27,402 nucleotides of DNA, taken from positions 1 to 27,402 of the IMG/VR virus record IMGVR_UViG_3300029286_000209; one strand, given 5' to 3'. The notes under the pieces are model-generated. The model did no database searches. It saw only the letters and a program-made list of their open reading frames with translations, and was not told the origin of the DNA. This document shows, piece after piece, positions 16,523-23,437 of this stretch (positions within the stretch are counted from its first letter, which is position 1; every line of letters begins with the position of its first letter). This DNA is from a virus. The position numbers and the translations under genes are program-made.

Positions 16523-16993
16523 CTAGAGCCTCCTCGCCAAGAACTGCGCCGTGAACCGGGTGAGCGGTACTCCCTCTCCACCGTCTTCCGCGTCCGATGC
16601 CTTACACTCCAGGTCGATAAGTTCGAGCCCTCGGACGGGCTTCCCCTGGTACACGACCTGTTGCGTCGGTCCCTCTGGCCCCGGCGCGACGTCGATGACG
16701 AAGCCCGAGAGGTTGAGATGGGCCTCGTGGAGATGGCACGGGATCTGCGCCTCTCCCTTCTCATCCACCCCAGCAGGCGACAGCAGACGCGCCGTCGCCC
16801 CGCTCGCCCTGATCCCCAACGAATGGATGCCAGCGTAGGTGAATTGAGCCTCGACCCCCGCGACCTCCGCCGGCTGGCCGTCGATCAGCACGCTCGTCGG
16901 GTTGTGAGTCTCGCCGACGTGCACCTCGATCGGCTTGCCGAAGAAGGCTCCTTCTGCCCGAATCAGCCCCTTGATCGTCCCGCATGTGTTCAT
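16523..16993 (-). CDS. Unknown 156-residue protein in tail region
   Basis: The start is set by an ATGA overlap with the stop of the glycosyltransferase (ATG at 16991-16993, TGA at 16990-16992); the open frame upstream is antisense or out-of-frame reading of that gene. The protein is beta-rich (FFGKPIEVHVGET, TSVLIDGQPAEV, QFTYAGIHSLGIRASG, LNLSGFVIDVAPGPEG, QVVYQGKPVRGLELIDLECKA) without a signal peptide or membrane segment. I do not recognise a family. It sits between tail tube/glycosyltransferase and the chaperones, so a minor tail component is possible; alternatively, because it is coupled to the glycosyltransferase, it may belong to the same cargo unit. Confidence 0.7.
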   Translation of the reverse strand: MNTCGTIKGLIRAEGAFFGKPIEVHVGETHNPTSVLIDGQPAEVAGVEAQFTYAGIHSLGIRASGATARLLSPAGVDEKGEAQIPCHLHEAHLNLSGFVIDVAPGPEGPTQQVVYQGKPVRGLELIDLECKASDAEDGGEGVPLTRFTAQFLARRL

Positions 16994-18114
16994 CGCCGCA
17001 ACACCCCCTGATATGCAGCGTCGAGGAGTTCCCCGACGCGGTCGTAGTTGAAACTCGTCCTGACGTGACGAGCCACTTCGTCCGTCGACTCGCAACGGAC
17101 CGCTGCCCGCAACGCTTCCGCGATCGACTCCGGAGACAGCGGATCGCAGTAGAAGACGCCTCCCATCCCCTCCGGCAGGTACTCCTTCACCGTCCCTCTG
17201 TCGCTGACCACCACCGGCACGCCGAGCGCCGCCGCCTCCAAGCTCACGAGCCCCGGCGTCTCCAAGAGACTCGGGAGGCAGTGAGCAGAAGCCCGGCGCA
17301 TCACCTTGAACAGGCTGCGCGCCGTCCCCGGCGTCCCGATGACGATGTTCCGGCCATCGAGCTTCTCCTTGAACTTCTTCACGTACGGCTCGGACATCTG
17401 GCCGATGAGCACGAGCTGAAGCTCTGGATCGTCGCGCCACAAGATCTCCATGGCCTCGACGAGCCGGTGCTGATTCTTCCGCACCTCAATCCGCGCCGCA
17501 CAGAGCACGAACCGCTCCGCGATGACATCCTCCAGCCGATCAGGGAGGTCGGTGCGGTCGGCGAGCGCCGGCATGATCTCGCCGTCGAGATCCACCGCGT
17601 TCGGGATGACAGCGTACCGCTCACCCCACGACCTGGCGTCCACCTTCATCGGCTCGATGTGCTGCTTCCGCATGAGCTTGAGGGCTTCCGTCATCTCCCC
17701 TTCTGCGTTCGGCAGGAGGAAGTCAGACATGGCCCAGAAGACCGCGGCACCGAGAACGAACTCATCGAACTGCTGCGAGTTGCGCTTCTCTGCCGCCGCA
17801 TCGAAGCCGTAGAAAGCCGTGAGTTCCTTCTCCAACTCCTCCACCGGCCAGTAGACCGGCGAGCAGAAGATCGGGATGCCCTGCCGCGCAGCGATCTGCG
17901 CCGCGAGCATGTACGGCCCCTTCGGCCCTCCTGCGTTGACCAGATGGAGAAGATCCGTCCGATCCCAGTCAGGCACCGTGCGCAACAGGTTGACGATCTT
18001 CACCTGATGCCCGCGCCGCGCCAGTGCGTTCCCCATCCCAACAGCCTGCCGCTCCGAACCCATCGTCGGGTACTGGAGATCAGCAGTCGTCGAGAGCGCG
18101 ATCACGATGTTCAC
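16990..18114 (-). CDS. GT4-family glycosyltransferase
   Basis: A 374-residue GT-B enzyme predicted to transfer a sugar from a nucleotide donor. I chose the GTG at 18112-18114 (preceded by GGGGGTGGC) because it gives the expected N-terminal beta strand MNIVIALSTTADLQYPTMGSE; the open frame continues upstream without a better site. The C-terminal domain carries VLCAARIEVRKNQHRLVEAM (203-222) and LPSLLETPGLVSLEAAALG with the EX7E pair E285/E293. No membrane segment is obvious. It lies between tail tube and chaperone genes, an unusual place for metabolism, with no promoter of its own that I can see, so it is probably co-expressed with late structural genes. That timing favours modification of virion proteins, though host-surface modification is possible. 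Confidence 0.9.
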   Translation of the reverse strand: MNIVIALSTTADLQYPTMGSERQAVGMGNALARRGHQVKIVNLLRTVPDWDRTDLLHLVNAGGPKGPYMLAAQIAARQGIPIFCSPVYWPVEELEKELTAFYGFDAAAEKRNSQQFDEFVLGAAVFWAMSDFLLPNAEGEMTEALKLMRKQHIEPMKVDARSWGERYAVIPNAVDLDGEIMPALADRTDLPDRLEDVIAERFVLCAARIEVRKNQHRLVEAMEILWRDDPELQLVLIGQMSEPYVKKFKEKLDGRNIVIGTPGTARSLFKVMRRASAHCLPSLLETPGLVSLEAAALGVPVVVSDRGTVKEYLPEGMGGVFYCDPLSPESIAEALRAAVRCESTDEVARHVRTSFNYDRVGELLDAAYQGVLRR

Positions 18115-18186
18115 GCCACCCCCTTTGACAACAGACCAATGAGTGACCTGCGCCCGCGCCCGCAGACGCAGGCCACCCGCCACGCC

Positions 18187-18591
18187 CTACACCACGAGAG
18201 TCAGGGCGCCGTTTCCCTGGATATCGAAGCCGACAGTCGCCACCGCCGCCACCGCGACGTCGACGTTCTCCGCCGAGACGTACGCGATGCCGTGGTAGTA
18301 CTTGTCGCTGTAGACGTGGAAGTAGCACTCGACCTGCGTGCCGCTTCCGCCCATGAGCGCCGTGTTCAGCGCCGCCTGGCCGGCGTCGTCGAGATCCCAG
18401 AACCCCTCGGCCACACCCGTCCAGTTGCGGACGCCGCACTTGAAGGCGCCCCACCCATTGTTGGCGAAGACCGAGACGTCGTTCAGCGCCATGCTGATGG
18501 ACAAGCTCCAGTGATTCAGCTCACCCACGATGGCCGCCGAGCCGAGAGCCCCCGCCTTGAAGTACCCGTCTACTCCGCAGTAGGTCGTCAT
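18187..18591 (-). CDS. Major tail tube protein
   Basis: This 134-residue protein starts at the ATG 18589-18591, directly after a GAGGAGGGAAGAGGA site; the open frame extends further upstream into the terminator gene but without need. The sequence MTTYCGVDGYFK, LNHWSLSISMALNDVSVFAN, GVRNWTGVAEGFWDLDD, YYHGIAYVSAENVDV and FDIQGNGALT has the beta-rich pattern of siphovirus tail tube proteins, where the strand pattern forms a hexameric ring. It directly follows a tail terminator and precedes the chaperone/tape measure block, the usual order. It would polymerise around the tape measure protein. Confidence 0.88.
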   Translation of the reverse strand: MTTYCGVDGYFKAGALGSAAIVGELNHWSLSISMALNDVSVFANNGWGAFKCGVRNWTGVAEGFWDLDDAGQAALNTALMGGSGTQVECYFHVYSDKYYHGIAYVSAENVDVAVAAVATVGFDIQGNGALTLVV

Positions 18592-18608
18592 TCCTCTTCC
18601 CTCCTCCT

Positions 18609-19028
18609 CTAGTTCGGGGTGGCGTACCCGCGGAATTGAACCACGGGAAGCCATACCTTGTCGGCGTCATCCCAGACCGGCCGATCGCTTTGTGGCCGAA
18701 GGGTGATCGCGCGGTACCCTGACACCGTGAGCTGCTTTCCATCAAACACCGTATGGACTTGCGCCACGATGTCGCCTGCTTCGATCGGCCCGCTTGATTC
18801 GCTGACCACTTTGATGTAGAGCGCAATCTCTGTCGCTACCGGCGCCGCGCTCTGAAACGCTACCGAGTGAACAAGCTCACCGAAATCGAACATCACGAAG
18901 GGCTTGGTCCCACTCGGCGGCGGCACCATGTACCCGAAGCGCCCAGCAAGCTGCGTGGTCCACAGGGTCGTGTTCGCCTGTGCCAGCGTCACCACTGCCT
19001 GCATGAGAGCGACTTCGAGACTGGCCAT
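18609..19028 (-). CDS. Tail terminator / completion protein (DUF3168-like)
   Basis: This gene encodes 139 residues. The order helix (SLEVALMQAVVTLAQANTTLW), loop, strand (KPFVMFDFGELV), strand (ATEIALYIKVVSES), helix (EAGDIVAQVHTVFDG) and C-terminal strands (GYRAITLRPQ) fits the tail terminator fold, which caps the tail tube and joins it to the neck. It lies just before the tail tube gene, as expected. The ribosome site is weak (CTAGGG directly upstream), so translation may depend on coupling with the preceding gene, whose stop is 3 bases away. The family call is based on pattern and position. Confidence 0.72.
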   Translation of the reverse strand: MASLEVALMQAVVTLAQANTTLWTTQLAGRFGYMVPPPSGTKPFVMFDFGELVHSVAFQSAAPVATEIALYIKVVSESSGPIEAGDIVAQVHTVFDGKQLTVSGYRAITLRPQSDRPVWDDADKVWLPVVQFRGYATPN

Positions 19029-19031
19029 ACC

Positions 19032-19388
19032 CTAGAGCACCGCCTGAACGTACATGTCGACGTAGCCATCCCCCGCCGCGACATCCAGCTTGAACTGATA
19101 CGCGGCAGGCCCAACGGGCAGCGAGAACGTCTTGACGTAGCCATCACCGAAGTTCTCTTCCGTGTGGAACGCGTAGTTGTCGACGTTCTCCCCATCCAGC
19201 GACGCGAACGCCTTCACGTCGAAGTCAGACGCCGTGTTGCCCGCCTTCGTACTGTGGACCTGGCAGAGGATCGTCTTCGCGCCAGCCGGCACCGGGAGAA
19301 CGGTCGCCGCATCGTCAGCGACGCCATTCGCCGTCCCCGTGTGCGTCCACGTGAGAATCGTCACCAAGCCCGGAACCGCTCGCGCCAT
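19032..19388 (-). CDS. Small beta-rich structural protein
   Basis: This 118-residue protein has a strong GGAGGGGAGGAC site before the ATG. It is beta-rich and low in charge (GLVTILTWTHTGTANG, VLPVPAGAKTILCQVHSTKAG, SDFDVKAFASLDGENVDN, YQFKLDVAAGDGYVDMYVQAVL). It resembles the 100-residue protein at 20896-21198 in composition: an early hydrophobic strand, Ala/Gly/Val-rich centre and an aromatic-Asp C-terminus. A head or tail decoration role is the best guess. I do not recognise a named family. Confidence 0.65.
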   Translation of the reverse strand: MARAVPGLVTILTWTHTGTANGVADDAATVLPVPAGAKTILCQVHSTKAGNTASDFDVKAFASLDGENVDNYAFHTEENFGDGYVKTFSLPVGPAAYQFKLDVAAGDGYVDMYVQAVL

Positions 19389-19401
19389 GTCCTCCCCTCC
19401 T

Positions 19402-19683
19402 TCAGCCGCCCAATCCTTCAGTGAGCAGCCGCCTCACCTGAGCCTCGATCTCCTCCACCGTCTCCGCGACGTGCATCGTCATACCATTCGCCAGCAACAG
19501 CAGCGAGCCGCCATCCTCCAGCGCCCGCACGACGTCGACCAACTCATCCCGGACCGCCACAGGGCGCCGCGAAGCAGACGGCACAGAAGGCGTCGTAGAC
19601 GTTCCCTCACGTGGCCCCATCGTCTGCCGCTCCCCGAAGGCCCTGGGTTGCTCCGTCACGATCTCCGTAAGCCTCAACCTCAT
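19402..19683 (-). CDS. Small FlbD-like protein
   Basis: A 93-residue product. I chose the ATG at 19681-19683 because it overlaps the upstream stop as ATGA, giving MRLRLTEIVT; an ATG four codons earlier is less likely. The middle is a disordered Ser/Thr/Pro stretch (STTPSVPSASRRP). The C-terminal half (DVVRALEDGGSLLLLANGMTMHVAETVEEIEAQVRRLL) has the pattern of the FlbD/swarming-motility small domain, in which a strand, an L-NG-turn and a V-E-x-x-EI helix follow each other. In phages such proteins are seen near tail genes but have no agreed role. Position between neck and terminator genes suggests a minor morphogenesis factor. Confidence 0.6.
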   Translation of the reverse strand: MRLRLTEIVTEQPRAFGERQTMGPREGTSTTPSVPSASRRPVAVRDELVDVVRALEDGGSLLLLANGMTMHVAETVEEIEAQVRRLLTEGLGG

Positions 19684-19994
19684 GTCGCCGTCCACTCCTT
19701 CATGAGCAGCGGCTTCTGCTCGCGCAGGGCATTCTCAAGGTAGTGCTTCCCCGCCATCCTCGACGTTCCGACTTCCTGGTGAATCGCGTAGTGGACGTTT
19801 GACCCGTAGCGCAGACTCAGGTTCAAGGCATCCACCGTGTACGTGATCGAGGCGCGCAACCGCCCCGTGTCGACCGGACACTTCTGCTTCGCCGACCCCG
19901 TCAGCCGCACGCCAGCGCGGTGAAGAAAGCGGAGCCCATCCGTGTGCGAGAGCTTCCGGAGCTTCGCCGGATTCCACGCCACTACGACTGCCAC
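19680..19994 (-). CDS. HK97 gp10-like neck / tail component
   Basis: I chose the GTG at 19992-19994, preceded by GAGG at a 5-nt spacing and lying just after the upstream stop; the longer start at 20048 would overlap that gene by 47 bases and add a low-complexity tail. The resulting 104 residues contain KCPVDTGRLRASITYTV, YGSNVHYAIHQEVGTSRM and KHYLENALREQ, the recognisable core of the HK97 gp10 family. These proteins join head and tail in siphoviruses. Gene order (connector, stopper, gp10-like, terminator, tube) is the standard one. Confidence 0.85.
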   Translation of the reverse strand: MAVVVAWNPAKLRKLSHTDGLRFLHRAGVRLTGSAKQKCPVDTGRLRASITYTVDALNLSLRYGSNVHYAIHQEVGTSRMAGKHYLENALREQKPLLMKEWTAT

Positions 19995-20001
19995 CTCTTC
20001 C

Positions 20002-20388
20002 TCACCTCCGCCGTCGTCCCCAGACCGTCCACATGCGCTCGGACTCATCGAGATGGATCACGGCCACACCTCCGCCGAGGTCCACCAAGAACGTCTGCCC
20101 ACCGTACACGATCTCGTCAGCCGCCGTCGCCGCAGGAGAGAGATCCTGCGCCCCCTGAGAGGTGAAAGCAGACGAAGAAAAGACGAAGGCCCGATCATCA
20201 ATCTGGAGCCTCCCCTTCGACGCCTCCACATCCTTGACCGTCGCCATCATCACCAAGCCGCTGACCGTTGGTGACTCCCAGAACGTCGCGGTGTACTTCC
20301 CCGTCGTCTTGTCGAACACGCCCTCCGACCGAGCGCGGCGGTAGGTGAAGGAATTGCCGAGCCCCGGCGTGGTCCTCACCGTTCGCAC
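20002..20388 (-). CDS. Head-closure (stopper) protein
   Basis: The supported part is 128 residues from GTG 20388. The open frame continues upstream through residues GAQIGNVGAIVDEAV without an ATG, GTG or TTG; a strong GGAGGGG lies at about 20424-20430 but its proper distance falls on ATA (20417-20419), overlapping the connector's TAG. So the true start may be non-canonical, or the GTG is used with a poor site (GAGG two bases upstream). The beta-rich body (FTYRRARSEGVF, YTATFWESPTVSGLVMM, RLQIDDRAFVFSSSAF, DEIVYGGQTFLVDLGGGVAVIHLDE) and place after the connector fit a stopper protein that seals the portal channel. Confidence 0.72.
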   Translation of the reverse strand: MRTVRTTPGLGNSFTYRRARSEGVFDKTTGKYTATFWESPTVSGLVMMATVKDVEASKGRLQIDDRAFVFSSSAFTSQGAQDLSPAATAADEIVYGGQTFLVDLGGGVAVIHLDESERMWTVWGRRRR

Positions 20389-20417
20389 AGCCTCATCGAC
20401 GATGGCCCCGACGTTGC

Positions 20418-20855
20418 CTATTTGAGCCCCCTCCAGTCCTCCGTCATCTCATCCGACGGCCCAGCCCCTGCCTTCGTCTCGAAGGCCGGAGTCACGCGGT
20501 CCGAATCCTCTTCCATCGACGACTTGTAGGCAACGCTGATAGCGCCAGCGAACGGCGCCGCGTAGCCCAGCGCCTGCTCGCGAAACGCCGACGCCAGGTC
20601 GCGGTAGTGCGCGACCCGCTGGGACAAGGAGACGGCGAGCCCTCCATCCCTCAGATCGACGAACCGCGCGAGCTTCGCCGCGATCGCGTCACAGACCAAC
20701 GCGCACGCCTTCGCGACGTTCGAGCCGGACTCCGTGACCGCGTATGCGATCTCTTCATCCGACACCAGCTGGTCGGCGGTCGCCGTATCGCCAACCTTGA
20801 ACCGAATCTGGTCCCGCGTATTCGCCGCCGGGTTGCCTCCGTATGTCCAGGTCAT
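20418..20855 (-). CDS. Head-tail connector (gp6-like adaptor)
   Basis: This 145-residue protein starts at an ATG after GGGAGGAGGTCGGGGC. It has the common connector pattern: WTYGGNPAANTRDQIRFKVGDT at the start, SDEEIAYAVTESG, then a helix AKACALVCDAIAAKLARFVD and SLSQRVAHYRDLASAFREQA. These helices form the dodecameric ring below the portal in related phages. The C-terminus is polar and acidic (SSMEEDSDRVTPAF). It is followed directly by stopper and gp10-like genes. Confidence 0.88.
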   Translation of the reverse strand: MTWTYGGNPAANTRDQIRFKVGDTATADQLVSDEEIAYAVTESGSNVAKACALVCDAIAAKLARFVDLRDGGLAVSLSQRVAHYRDLASAFREQALGYAAPFAGAISVAYKSSMEEDSDRVTPAFETKAGAGPSDEMTEDWRGLK

Positions 20856-20895
20856 GCCCCGACCTCCTCCCTCATCTCACAGCAGCGCCGTGAGC

Positions 20896-21198
20896 CTACG
20901 AGAAGATGTCGAGGTAGAAGTCGACGGCGCTGTGCACCGAGTTGACCGTGACGTTCGTCGCATCCCAGCCCGTGATGTACGCGTCGCCGAGGCTCACCAC
21001 AGCGAATGCCGGAGCCGCGCCGATTGCGTGAGCAACGTTGACCGCCGTCCCCGCTACCGCCACCGTCCCCGTCTTCCTGACGCGAGCCATCTTCGCAACC
21101 GTCACCGCGCTGTCCGCGATGTACGCAGTCGCCAACCCATTCGTCAGCTGGAGGTTCTCGATGATCGTGTTGCCACGAAAGACCCGTGTACCTGCCAT
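20896..21198 (-). CDS. Small virion structural protein
   Basis: This 100-residue protein has an AAGGAGGG site before the ATG. The sequence AYIADSAVTVAKMARVRKTGTVAVAGTAVNVAHAIGAAPAFAVVSLGDAYITGWDATNVTV combines an N-terminal segment of the type seen in fibre and decoration proteins with an alanine/valine-rich beta region. It lies between the capsid genes and the connector. Similar in style to 19032-19388. A capsid decoration or minor tail role is likely; the family is not named with confidence. Confidence 0.68.
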   Translation of the reverse strand: MAGTRVFRGNTIIENLQLTNGLATAYIADSAVTVAKMARVRKTGTVAVAGTAVNVAHAIGAAPAFAVVSLGDAYITGWDATNVTVNSVHSAVDFYLDIFS

Positions 21199-21226
21199 TG
21201 GTTCGGCCCTCCTTCAGGTGCCGCGC

Positions 21227-21916
21227 TCACTGCTTCCGGCGCCCCCGCGGACGCCGAGGGATTTTGAGCTTCTCCATCTGTTTGCTGATGGTGCCCGGTG
21301 GCACTCCAGCAGCCTCCGCCATCTGAGTCGTCGTGCGGCCCAGGTCCCAGTATTGCTCCCTGAGCCACGCAGCGTCTTTGTGCAGAGGAGGCCCCGGAGG
21401 CCCTTCCTGGCCCGCCGGCCCTGGATCGTCAGCAGGGAGTTGCTGGCCGGGAACGTGTCCCGTCGCCGGCTTCACTCCCTCCCCTCCCTCCCCAGAACCA
21501 GCAGGAGAGGAGGCCGCAGCCGCCGGTGCAGCATTGGCATCGGCCCCCTCCCCATCAGCAGCAGATAGCTTCTCCACCTCACCAACCGTCGCCAGGCGAA
21601 TGAACCCGGTTTCGAGGAGCGAGCTTTCGTTGCGCCATCCTTCCGTTCCCCGAAGATCGACCAACGTCCCCGGCTCGATCTCCTTCCCGCCAGCCATGAA
21701 TCGGCGAATCGTGATGTAGCAGCGAGGGACGAGCGTCTCTCCTTCTGCGCTCCGCAGGGCTCGGATGAACCCCGATCTGAGCAGCGCATGGAAGTTCGTC
21801 GTCTTCTCAATCGCCGGCCCCACCACGTCACCGCGGCGGAGAGTGCGCTTGCGGAATCCGAACGGCCGCATGACCGTGTACTCCGTTCTTTCCTTTGTCA
21901 CGCTTGGCGCAACCAT
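21227..21916 (-). CDS. Capsid-adjacent protein with duplicated N-terminal unit and C-terminal HTH
   Basis: A protein of about 229 residues. I took the ATG at 21914-21916, 6 bases after AAGGGG; a GTG one codon upstream is equally possible. Residue numbers here count from that GTG (230 in all). Residues 13-54 and 66-110 look like two copies of one small beta unit (MRPFGFRKRTLRRGDVV with LLRSGFIRAL; IRRFMAGGKEIEPGTLV with LLETGFIRLA). Residues 118-180 are an Ala/Gly/Pro-rich linker with a short collagen-like stretch (GPAGQEGPPGPP). Residues 182-226 form a helix-turn-helix (AAWLREQYWDLG, TTTQMAEAAGVPPGTISKQMEKLKI) followed by a basic end (PRRPRGRRK). It lies just after the capsid gene in transcription order, so a head or neck protein that also binds DNA is possible. 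Function is unknown. Confidence 0.72.
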   Translation of the reverse strand: MVAPSVTKERTEYTVMRPFGFRKRTLRRGDVVGPAIEKTTNFHALLRSGFIRALRSAEGETLVPRCYITIRRFMAGGKEIEPGTLVDLRGTEGWRNESSLLETGFIRLATVGEVEKLSAADGEGADANAAPAAAASSPAGSGEGGEGVKPATGHVPGQQLPADDPGPAGQEGPPGPPLHKDAAWLREQYWDLGRTTTQMAEAAGVPPGTISKQMEKLKIPRRPRGRRKQ

Positions 21917-21958
21917 CACTCACCCCTTGTCTATTCTCCCAGGCTCACTCTGCCCGCG

Positions 21959-22945
21959 CTAGGAGATGGCTCCATTGAAGAAGACGCCGAGTTCCGAGCA
22001 GACCTGCCGAGCATCGTAGGCCATCTCGCCCTCGATGCGCTCTGCCGAAAGCAGCGGAGCGTCGATCGTCTTGATCTGGGCGTCGTAGCCCATGTTGTTG
22101 AAGCCGGTCCACTCAAAGATGTAGCCGGCGCTCGGCATGAGCAGACCCGCCGTCGGCGGCACGTAGGTGAGCAGAACGTGCTTCCCGAACGCGAAGCTGT
22201 AGCTCGCGGTTCCACCTTCGAGCCCAGCATCGTAGACGGCCTCGCCGATCAAGTACCGATCGACGCGGAACAGCCGCGCCAACAGCGCCGTGTCGGCGAT
22301 TCCGATCTGCGTGTACTTGATGACTTCCATCACGTCCGGGTGCATCGCCAGCTCGTCGTGCACCTCTTCACCGACGACCATGAGGTTCGGGTTGAACCCC
22401 GTCGTCTGCTTGACCTTCTGGCGCCCCGTTCGGATCGCTCCGCGCGGGTTGCCGTTCGCGTGGTCGTCCCAGTAGCGGAAGTACGGCCACGTGTTCGAGG
22501 CACCGCTGCCCGTCGCGTCGTTCGGGGTCCCCTGGTCCGCCCACTTGTTCACGGCGAAGAACCTGGTGACCCACCCCAGCTCGCGTTCGAGCAAGAGCTT
22601 CTGCGTGACGAACTCCGTCATCTGGACTTCGATGTTCTCGATGTCCGAGTTCGCGACGAGCGAGTACGGCACGTCGATGTGCCGCGCATGGACATCCGCG
22701 AAGTACGTCTTCGTCGCGCTGATGCGGAACCCACCGCCGCGCGACTCGCTGCCAGGCGTTCTGATCCCGGCATCGTTCCGCAGCCAGTCCGAGCGATCGA
22801 ATTCGAGAATCTTGTCGCTCTGCTTCTTGACCGGCACGCGCGGAAACGCCACGCCAGCGATGAACTGCGTCGCGGCGAGCTTGTAAGCGATCGAGATCTG
22901 GGTGAGCGCCGTATCGACATGCGCTTGACCGAGAGTCGGATTCAT
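21959..22945 (-). CDS. Major capsid protein (HK97 fold expected)
   Basis: This 328-residue protein starts at an ATG after GGAGGAGGT. Its position after scaffold and decoration genes, its size and segments such as AYKLAATQFIAGVAFPRVPV, SDWLRNDAGIRTPGSES, TYFADVHARHIDVPYSLVANSD, NPNLMVVGEEVHDELAMHPDVM and GYIFEWTGFNNMGY fit major capsid proteins of the HK97 type. Unlike HK97 itself there is no long N-terminal delta domain; a separate scaffold protein is encoded upstream, which is consistent. It would form the icosahedral shell, with the XkdF-type protease acting on the scaffold. Confidence 0.9.
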   Translation of the reverse strand: MNPTLGQAHVDTALTQISIAYKLAATQFIAGVAFPRVPVKKQSDKILEFDRSDWLRNDAGIRTPGSESRGGGFRISATKTYFADVHARHIDVPYSLVANSDIENIEVQMTEFVTQKLLLERELGWVTRFFAVNKWADQGTPNDATGSGASNTWPYFRYWDDHANGNPRGAIRTGRQKVKQTTGFNPNLMVVGEEVHDELAMHPDVMEVIKYTQIGIADTALLARLFRVDRYLIGEAVYDAGLEGGTASYSFAFGKHVLLTYVPPTAGLLMPSAGYIFEWTGFNNMGYDAQIKTIDAPLLSAERIEGEMAYDARQVCSELGVFFNGAIS

Positions 22946-22989
22946 CTACGAAAGCACCTCCTCCATCTGTCGCAGCCCGAGAGCCGCGC

Positions 22990-23379
22990 CTACTTGCTCG
23001 CCGGTGCGAAGACGGTCAGGACCGAGATGATGTCCCCGGAGACTCCGCCTTCGAGCGCGACTGCCACGCACCACGTTTCCGTGGCCCCAGCACCGTCGAT
23101 CGTGAACGCGACACCCTTCCCCGCCGAATCCGATTCGAGCGTGTTCGCAGCGGAGACGTTGCCACCGATCTCGAGCTGCGTGATGACGCCGCGAGCCGTG
23201 AGGACCGAAGCCCCCTGGTTCGCCGTCGGATCGTTCTGGAGAATGCCGATCGCGATCCCCGCAGCCCCGCACGTATCGACGGTGTTCGCCGCCGACACGA
23301 GCATAAGGTGGTACTGCTTGGCCGAGAGATCGGTCGTGTTCAGGAACGGCATGACCTGGCCGAGCACTTGATATGCCAT
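22990..23379 (-). CDS. Capsid decoration protein (DUF2190-like)
   Basis: This 129-residue protein has an AAGGAGG site before the ATG. Segments YHLMLVSAANTVDTCGAAGIAIGILQNDPTANQGASV, LTARGVITQLEIGGNVSAANTLESDSAGKG and ISVLTVFAPASK match the DUF2190/lambda gpD-like style of capsid cement proteins: a small beta barrel with a glycine-alanine-rich core. It lies between scaffold and capsid genes, the normal place. It probably binds the expanded capsid surface and stabilises it. Confidence 0.8.
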   Translation of the reverse strand: MAYQVLGQVMPFLNTTDLSAKQYHLMLVSAANTVDTCGAAGIAIGILQNDPTANQGASVLTARGVITQLEIGGNVSAANTLESDSAGKGVAFTIDGAGATETWCVAVALEGGVSGDIISVLTVFAPASK

Positions 23380-23437
23380 CGCCTTCTGCCTCCTTCTTCA
23401 GGCTACCTGCTTGCTGTGTATCTGGAAACGGAACGGC

